DNA from: Isoetes taiwanensis
Lineage: Eukaryota; Streptophyta; Lycopodiopsida; Isoetales; Isoetaceae
Direction of reading: 5' to 3'
Assembly (NCBI GenBank): GCA_021234155.1
Contig: JAJEKV010000002.1
Location: 44,447,203 to 44,511,202 of the forward strand
DNA: 64,000 nt
The notes beneath the pieces were generated by a model. That model did no database searches. It was not told the origin of the DNA and was given only the letters and a program-made list of their open reading frames with translations. Positions 57,101-64,000 of this stretch are shown here, piece by piece. A program made the position numbers and the translations under genes. Each line of letters starts with the position of its first letter. Within the stretch, counting starts at the first letter, position 1.

Positions 57101-59990
57101 TCATCCAGCCAGAGGTTGCTTCGTAACGCGATGTACATCTACAGCTGTGAGCAGGAGATTCAAAGATTCGAAAAGTGATCAACACGTTGGATGCGATTGC
57201 AAGGAGCCGTAAGGGTCAAGCAAAGCAGCCTGGTCCCGATCAAGAGTCATTTCTCCCAAGGATCAAGATATTCGGGTAGGATGACAGAGGCGCACTCAGC
57301 AGTGGAGCCCGAACTTGATAGATATTCGGGCGCCCTCGTAATCGGGTGGTCGGAGAGAGAGGGTTCAGCATTGTCGACGGAAATGATTTTGCCCGCTTCC
57401 AAATCCATGGTGGCATTAAGGTGACCATCTCGTGATGACTAACTCGATCCCGGGCCCAAGAATGGATACTCTTGGCCCGGGCGGAGAAAAGGTCGGCCAC
57501 CAACATTTCATAATCACCGGATCTTCTCCAGCCTTCCAAACACCAAATTCCAAGGGGAATCTCGAGATCACCAATGTTGATGTGAAGAAGAGGCGTGACG
57601 CCTTTGAGGTCTCGTGGATATGGCCATTGGCCAATTTGATGTCATATGGAGCACGATAGAGTTGTTTGATGCCCATTTGTTTGCGGAGTTCATCCGCGAT
57701 GAGATTAACTACGCTTACCTCCGCCAATTTGAACATGGTTGACTTGTCTGATTGCCCACCGTGGCATGTACCGTGGGTGTAGAGGTAGCAACAGCCCCAA
57801 CTAAAATGGGCCGGGAGTGGTAATCGGTCCTTGAGAGCAGGACATAGTTTCAAAATCGCTGCAAGACTTAGAGGAATTTTGATTTTTGCCAGCTCCTCTT
57901 GGAGTTCCAGAGGCACATGAGAAAAAGGATCTCAAGGGATCCACAGTGCCGGAGGCGTGGTAAGGAAGCCGCAACTTCTTTGAGGAGGTCTACCTCAGCC
58001 GATATTTGGATATGGTCGAGAGTGTGGAGGTTGAGACATGGAAGGAGCTTTTGTCGGTGTTGAGCTCTAGTGGTGGCATGAACATTAGCCAACGTGGCGG
58101 CCTTCAAAGCAGTTTTGCATGAGGTTCAGAATGCTTTGGCAAACTTTAGGCAATGCGGCATGAGTTTCTCCAAGTCAGGTGCAAAGTGAACCTTTTTTTC
58201 TTCATTATGAGGAATTGTGTCGACTGCAAAGGCAGGTTGCATGCCTTTAGGAATAATGGTTAAGGGCCGTGACGCCCTGGTCTAGCGTGAAACCAAACCT
58301 ACCCAATTTGATGGCTGGACTGGAGGATTAAGAGCTTGAAAAATTTCTTCCTCGGCTTGTTGATCCATCCGAGGTTGATTTGCGTGAGCTGGTTGATAGC
58401 GTGATTGCCGAGGTGCACGCAGGTGGCTCAAGAACCGACACCGGGCCTTGTTTGCCATTGGCAATCCAAAGTTGGTAAGCCGTGAGGCGGACCGATGTGG
58501 TCTGATTTGTGCCAGGAAGCTGCACCTGAACTTGTGGAAGTTGAGGACACGCCGTGGTGGTATGACCCCATTCTTGACAGTGATAACACTAAGCTTTCGA
58601 AGGATCAAAAGGAGGACGTGTGTTGGGTCCCCATTGTTGCTCCTGTTGCTGATAGAGTTGATTGGGTTGCCGCGCAATGGTGGTGGCCGATATGGCAATT
58701 GGTGCTGAGGTGTTGTTTGCACTTGATAAACCATCTTGTTGCGGAAAGGTGTAGGATGAGTGCGAGTGCACTCTTCCGTGGCATGATTGCACATGTTGCA
58801 GTGTTTACAATGAGGCGGGCCATTGGTGGAGTTGCACTCATTCGCCAAGTGGCCTTGATATTTGCGCGATATGGCACCGTGATCCGATCAAGGCCGCGGA
58901 TTGGCATGTTGAGGTTGAACAGCAGTCTGGGGAACCATGACGGGTGGAATGAAAGGGAGCTCCTGAAGAGCCACGCCACGAGAGGAAACATTGACTGAGT
59001 GATTGACAAGATCGATAGCCTGCTCCAAAGTCTTCGGGCGCAGGTATTCGGTCATGAGTCGGATAGCCGAGGAAGTCCTTGGAGAAACCGCACCAAGATC
59101 CGCTCTGGTGGGGTACTCCTTGAGTTTGCTTAGCGTATCGTGAAGTCGACCGCAAAATCCCGGGCGGACTCGCGGGCTCTTGTTGAAGGTCATTGAGTTG
59201 CTTGAGATGAAGTTGATCATCATCCGTGGTCCCATAGTGAGAAAGAAAAGCGCCATTTCGACCAATCTTGTTTCCAAAGTGGCTTTTGTTGGACATGAGC
59301 CATTGATGAGGGGAGCCACGCAGCGGGTGGAAAAGATGTGGAATTTCAATTGAGGTTGCGATGACCATTTAGGACAGCCGAGCCTCAATTCTTCCATATG
59401 GGCCTCGAGCACTTTGGTCTAATGGTTTGCCTTTCGTGTTGCCAAAGGTAGGATAAGTCAGCTTAAGGGTTTGAAAGGTAGAAGTAAAAGTGCTGGGCTG
59501 GACAGGAACATGATAGTGAGGATATTGAGGTGGAGTTGGAGGGGGTATGGTGCCGGAAAGACCCCGCCGGAAGGGGTGGCTGATGTGGAGGTTCGGGAGG
59601 TGCCTCGATCATTGGGTTTGAGGTCCAGTGAAGATTGTAAATGTGAAGAGCGGTGGGAAAGGTAGGGGAGGGAAATTCCGGAGAGGAGCAAAAGAGACAT
59701 GAGGATATCCCGGCCCACCCGAGGGGAGATGATGGTTGTGAAGGCAGAGGCGTATGGCCGTAAGACCGATGGATGAAGGCATGTTCTGGGGTATGAAAGT
59801 AAGGTTGAGCAGGTTGAGCCGAGATAGGGCTCCCCGATAGTGATGAGGAGATCGAGGTTGTGAGCAATGTTTGCACGCTTTGAGGCGAGAATTTGGACGC
59901 AGACATGACACGAGGGGTGGGTGGCGCCGACCGAGCCCGAGACCGAATGTGGCCTCCCCTCAATGTCAAGGGCAGATCCATACATGTCAC
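54130..59990 (-). pseudogene. gag-pol: second Ty3/gypsy element: gag, protease, RT, RNase H, integrase
   Basis: Right to left: a proline-rich gag start (about 59990-59460), a gag core with KEYPTR and TLEQAIDLVNHS (about 59410-58900), and a zinc knuckle CKHCNMCNHATEEC (about 58800). Next is a protease region (about 57800-57400), then RT (FAYKVVPFGLSNSPSTFQR, about 56440-56380). RNase H follows (GEALGLILRVQRFRHYLLGG, KFFVDHQALLYLINKSTPTG, about 55770-55640), then an integrase zinc region near 55250-55130. The core is WGMDFVGPI...DYATKWAEA (about 55045-54940) and HTPFKLVYGQEALMPFEY. The C-terminal part is DLVLLYDSRSEKF...LKISWLGPY (about 54350-54290). Numerous frame shifts and stops. No chromodomain is visible. 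Its 59880-55948 portion is mirrored at 60105-64000. Confidence 0.85.
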
Positions 59991-62900
59991 GAACAGCTTC
60001 CTTCGATGATGGCGCCCAAGCGAGATGCCGTCTGGGGAAAGGAGTTCTTCGGGCGTGAAGTTTCTAATGCATATGGCTTATGTAAGAAAGGAAAATCGAG
60101 CAAGCGTGCAAACATTGCTCACAACCTCAGTCTCCTCATCACTATCAGGAGCCCTATACGGCTCAACCTACTCAACCTTACTTTCATACCCCAGAACATG
60201 CCTTCATCCATCGGGCCTTCTCGCCATACGCCCGCCTTCACAACCATCATCTCCTACGGGTGGACCGGGATATCCTCATGTCTCTTTTGCTCCCTCCGTG
60301 AATTTACCTCCCCTACCTTTCCCACCGCTTCTCCCTGTTTACAATCTTACGCACCTCAAACCCAATGATCGTGCACCTCCCGGACCTCCACATCGCCCAC
60401 CCCTTCGCCAGGTCTTTCCAAAGACCATACCCCCCTCCAACTCCACCTCAATATCCTCACTATCATGTTCCCCGTCCAGCCCAAAGACTTTTACTTCTAC
60501 CTTTCAAACCCTTGTCGACTTATCCTACCTTTGGCAACACTAAAGGCAAACCATTAGACCAAAGTGCTCAGGCCCATATGGAAGAATTCGAGGCTCGTCT
60601 GTCCTAAATGGTCATGCGCGAACCTCAATTGAAATTCCACATCTTTTTCCACCACGCCGCGTGGCTCCCTCATCAATGGCTCATGTCCAACAAAAGCCAC
60701 GGTAACAAGATTGGTCCTAAAATGAAAAACCGCTTTTTCTCACTATGGGACCACGGATGATGATCAACTTCATCTCAAGCAACTCAATGACCTTCAACAA
60801 GAGCCCACTGAGTCCGCCTCCGGATTTTGCGTGATCGACTTCACATTCTCGCTAAGCAAACTCAAGGAGTACCCCACACGTGAGCCGATCTTGGTCTGGT
60901 TTCTCCAAGGACTTCCTCCAGCCTATCCGACTCATGACCAATACACCGCTACCAAGACTTTGGAGCAAGCTATCGATCTTGTCAATCACTCGGGCCAATG
61001 TTTCCTCCCGTGGCGTGGCTCTTCAGAGCTCCCCTTTCATTCCACCCGCCATGGTTCCCCGTGACCGCTGTTCAACCTCAACATGCCAATCCAGCATAGC
61101 AATGACCTGGTGCCATATCCGCAAATATCAAGGCCACTTGGCTTAATGAGTGCAACTCCACCAATGGCCCGCCTCATTGTAAACGCCGCAACATGTGCAA
61201 TCATGCCACGGAAGAGTGCACTCGCACTCATCCTACACCTTTCCGCAACAAGATGGTTTATCAAGTGCAAACAACACCTCAGCACCAATTGCCATATCAG
61301 CAGCCACCACTGCAGGCGCAACCCAATCAACTCTATCAGCAACAGAGCAACAACGGGACCCAACACACGCCCTCCTTTTGATCCTTCAAAGCTCAAGCTG
61401 TTATCACCGCCAAGAATGGGGTCATACCACCACGGGCGGTCCTCAACTTCCACAAGTTCAGGTGCAGCTTCCGGCACAAATCAGACCACATCGGTCCGCC
61501 TCACGGCTTATTAACTTTGATTGCCAATGGCAAACAAGGCCCAAGGCCCCGTTCGGGAAGCCACCTCGCGCACCTCAAGAATCACGCTTATCAACCAGCT
61601 CCCCGCAAATCAACCTCGATGGATCAACAAGCACGGGAAGAAATTTTTCAAGCTCTTAATCCTCCGGCCCAGCCATCAAATTGGGTAGGTTTGGTTTCAC
61701 GCTAGACCGTATGCCACGGCCCTTAACCATTATTCCTAAAGGCATGCAACCCGCCTTTGCAAATAATACACAATTCCTCATAATGAAGAAAAAAGGTTCA
61801 CTTTTGCACCTGACTTGGAGAAACTCATGCCGCATTGCCTAAAGTTTGCCAAAGCATTTGAACCTCATGCAAGCCGTGAAGGCCGCGACGCTGGCTAATG
61901 TTCATGCCACCACTAGAGCTCAACACCGACAAGAAGCTCCTTCCATGTCTCAACCTCCACACTCTCACCATATCCAAATATCGGCCGAGGTAGACCTCCT
62001 CAAAGAAGTTGCGCTTCCTTACCACGAGACTCCAAAGACCTGTGGATCCCGCAGATCCTTTTTCTCATGTGCCTCGAACTCCAAGAGGAGCCGGCAAAAT
62101 CAAAATTCCTCTAAGTCTTGCAACGATTTTGAAACTCGGTCCCCGCCTCAAGGACCGCTACCACTCCCCGATCGCTTTAGTTGGGGCTGTTGCTACCTCT
62201 ACACCCCACCGTGCACATGCCACTTGTGGGCAATCGCAAGTCAACCATGTTCAAATTGACTGAGGTAGCTAGCTTAATCTCATCACGGATAAACTCCGCA
62301 AAACAAATGGGCATCAAACAACTCTATCGGCTCCATATGACATCAAATTGGCCAATGGCCATATCACGAGACCTCAAGGCGCCACGCCTCTTCTTCACAT
62401 CAACATTGGTGATCTCGATTCCCTTTGAATTTGGTGTTTGGAAGGTCGGAGAAGATCCGTGTGATTATGAAATGTTGGTCGGCAGACCTTTTCTCCGCCA
62501 GCCAAGAGTATCCATTATCGGGCCACGGATCGCTTAGTCATCACAGATGGTCACCTTAATGCCACCATGGATTTGGAAACAGTAAAATCATTCTCACGAC
62601 AATGTGAAACCCTCTCTAACACCGATTCGGGGGACGTAATATCTATCAAGTTCAGCTCCACCGCGAAGTTCCGCCTCATTATCCTACCCAATATGCCGAT
62701 CCTTGGGGAGAAATGACTCTTGATCGTGACCAGCCGTGGCTGCTTTGCTTGACCCTTACCGGCTCCTTGCAATCGTGATCCAACGCGGTTGATCACTTTT
62801 CAGATGCTTAATCTCGCCGCCCCCTCAGATGTACATGTCGCTCGGCAACCTCTCACGGATGAAACTCAAAGAACCTCTTTTTCACCACGCAGAGTGCCAC

Positions 62901-64000
62901 GATCCCCGTTATGCTTCAACCTCCCCGCCATATTGTCCAGTGACACGGTTATCCCCCATATTCAAACTCCTCAAGTCGAGATTGTGGACGAGGGCAACAA
63001 TCACCGTCCGAATTGCCGCAAATCTTCCGACACCCTATCGCCACAGGGCCGCCACGCTCTTCAAAAGTTCAAACACATTTTTGCCCGAGCTACAGAGATC
63101 TTCTGGGGATCAACAAAACCTTGGGGAACTCACCATTCCTACCAAGTCCGATGCACCAAAGATAGCAACGACAAGACGGGCCAACCCAAATTACCGCGGA
63201 TCGAAGTCAAAGCGAAATTGACAAACTCCTTGCCGCAGTTTGATCTATGAGGTCAAACATTCGGAATGGGTGAGCCCCATCGCCATTGCACTCAAACACA
63301 ATGGTAAGATCCGTTTGTGTGGACCACCGAAAACTCAATCGTGCCACCTGAGCGTGATCATTTTGCACTTCCCTTCACGCACTGTGTTCTCGGATGAGGT
63401 TGCCGGACATGAGATGTACTCCTTCATGGATGGTTTTTTCGCTACAATCAAATCTCAATCAAAGAATCGATCAACTCAAGACTACCTTCACCACCCCTGT
63501 AAGGCACTTTTTGCCTACAAGGTGGTTCCTTTTGGATTATCAAACTCTCCATCCACGCTTCAACGATCATGCTCTCGCTTTTCATGATTTTATGAAGGAA
63601 AATCCCTTCTTGCAAATTTTTCAAGATGACTTCTCCGCCTACAGCCCATGGTCTGACCATTTGATAAATTGAACTCGCTCTTTTCGTAAATGTGATGAGT
63701 CCCAAGATTAGTCTCAATCCCGAGAAATGCACCTTTGCGGCCTTCTGTGTGTTCTTTTGGGACACGCGTTGTCAAGAAAGGTGTATCACCACGATCCCGC
63801 CAAAATCGGGCCAGGTGCTCAAGGCTCAAGCACCAGCCAATATCAAGGAGACACGCCTCTTTTCCTGGTAAGGACTAGCACCTTCATTCCCCGACTAGCA
63901 GCCATTGCCGATCCCATTCATAAACTCACGGGTGATGAATCCACCTGGGCCCGGAATTCCTGTGCGGATGTCGCTTTCCAACAGCTTGAAGCTTTTGCTT
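55948..64000. repeat. 8 kb inverted duplication of the second Ty3/gypsy element, cut by the window end
   Basis: The left arm (about 59880 down to 55948) and right arm (about 60105 up to 64000) match throughout, for example AAGCGTGCAAACATTGCTCA near the centre and the gag zinc knuckle on both sides. The last bases of the window (CAACAGCTTGAAGCTTTTGC) mirror those near 55950. A spacer of about 220 bp lies between the arms. Confidence 0.9.
60060..64000 (+). pseudogene. gag-pol: Ty3/gypsy gag to RT, mirror copy, truncated by the window end
   Basis: The order is the same as in the minus-strand copy. P-rich gag start (60110-60600), gag core with KEYPTREPILVW and TLEQAIDLVNHS (60860-60990), zinc knuckle region HCKRRNMCNHATEEC-like (about 61170-61215). 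Protease region with QMGIKQLYRLHMTSNWPM (about 62305-62365). RT with FAYKVVPFGLSNSPSTLQR (about 63510-63560) and a following QDDFS block. Frame shifts differ from those in the other arm, so the arms have diverged or were sequenced with independent errors. Integrase would lie beyond 64000. Confidence 0.82.

Noticed and set aside
1-64000. tRNA and rRNA genes
   Set aside because: None recognised by eye; the only tRNA-related signal is the retrotransposon primer-binding site.

Overview
The window looks like repeat-dense, gene-poor nuclear DNA of a land plant with a large genome. Support comes from Ty3/gypsy polyproteins (one with a chromodomain), a primer-binding site matching plant initiator tRNA-Met, a MULE transposase, plant-type telomere-like AAACCCTA motifs, and three intron-separated exons of a STAY-GREEN (chlorophyll Mg-dechelatase) gene. 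I cannot name the species. Almost everything is mobile DNA inserted into mobile DNA. Many reading frames carry single-base shifts, which could be decay or assembly error.

Layout. 1-5214: three minus-strand Helitrons (one cut by the window edge, one nested in another). 5215-46483: one minus-strand Ty3/gypsy-type host element, read right to left, broken by later insertions. Its parts are the LTR (44893-46483) and tRNA-Met primer site (44880-44891); a histone H3-like ORF (31377-32646); an unknown ORF (exons near 30500-30700 and 22075-23403); gag-protease (19811-21900); and RT-RNase H-integrase-chromodomain (5947-8391). Three insertions split it. An 11.4 kb terminal-inverted-repeat transposon (8392-19807, AAA target duplication) contains a foldback-like minisatellite element, tandem repeats and the STAY-GREEN fragment. 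A plus-strand Helitron (23655-30261) itself contains two minus-strand Helitrons joined end to end. A minus-strand Helitron (32966-44521) contains an 8.6 kb transposon with TTAA target duplications (34710-43342).

46484-64000: a MULE transposase remnant; a 4.4 kb palindrome (centre about 50.06 kb) carrying a coiled-coil ORF; and a second Ty3/gypsy element (54.1-59.99 kb, minus) whose gag-RT part is repeated in mirror image from about 60.1 kb to the window end.

Three things stand out. (1) The TTAA transposon has two divergent genes. One is a spliced gene joining a ParB-like domain to a beta-class DNA amino-methyltransferase. The other is a DUF7869-type putative DDE transposase. Arrays of a 15-18 bp palindrome (GTGTATTC / GAATACAC) lie between the genes and inside an intron, at about 41 bp spacing. 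A transposon with its own methylation and site-recognition module is the best candidate here for an undescribed system. (2) The Ty3/gypsy-type host carries a histone H3-like protein with the exact H3 tail start ARTKQTAR and an H3 histone-fold C-terminus, separated by about 320 residues of charged linker; the same element ends in a chromodomain. (3) The Helitron family carries kilobase-long polypurine tracts and inserts precisely at its own ends.
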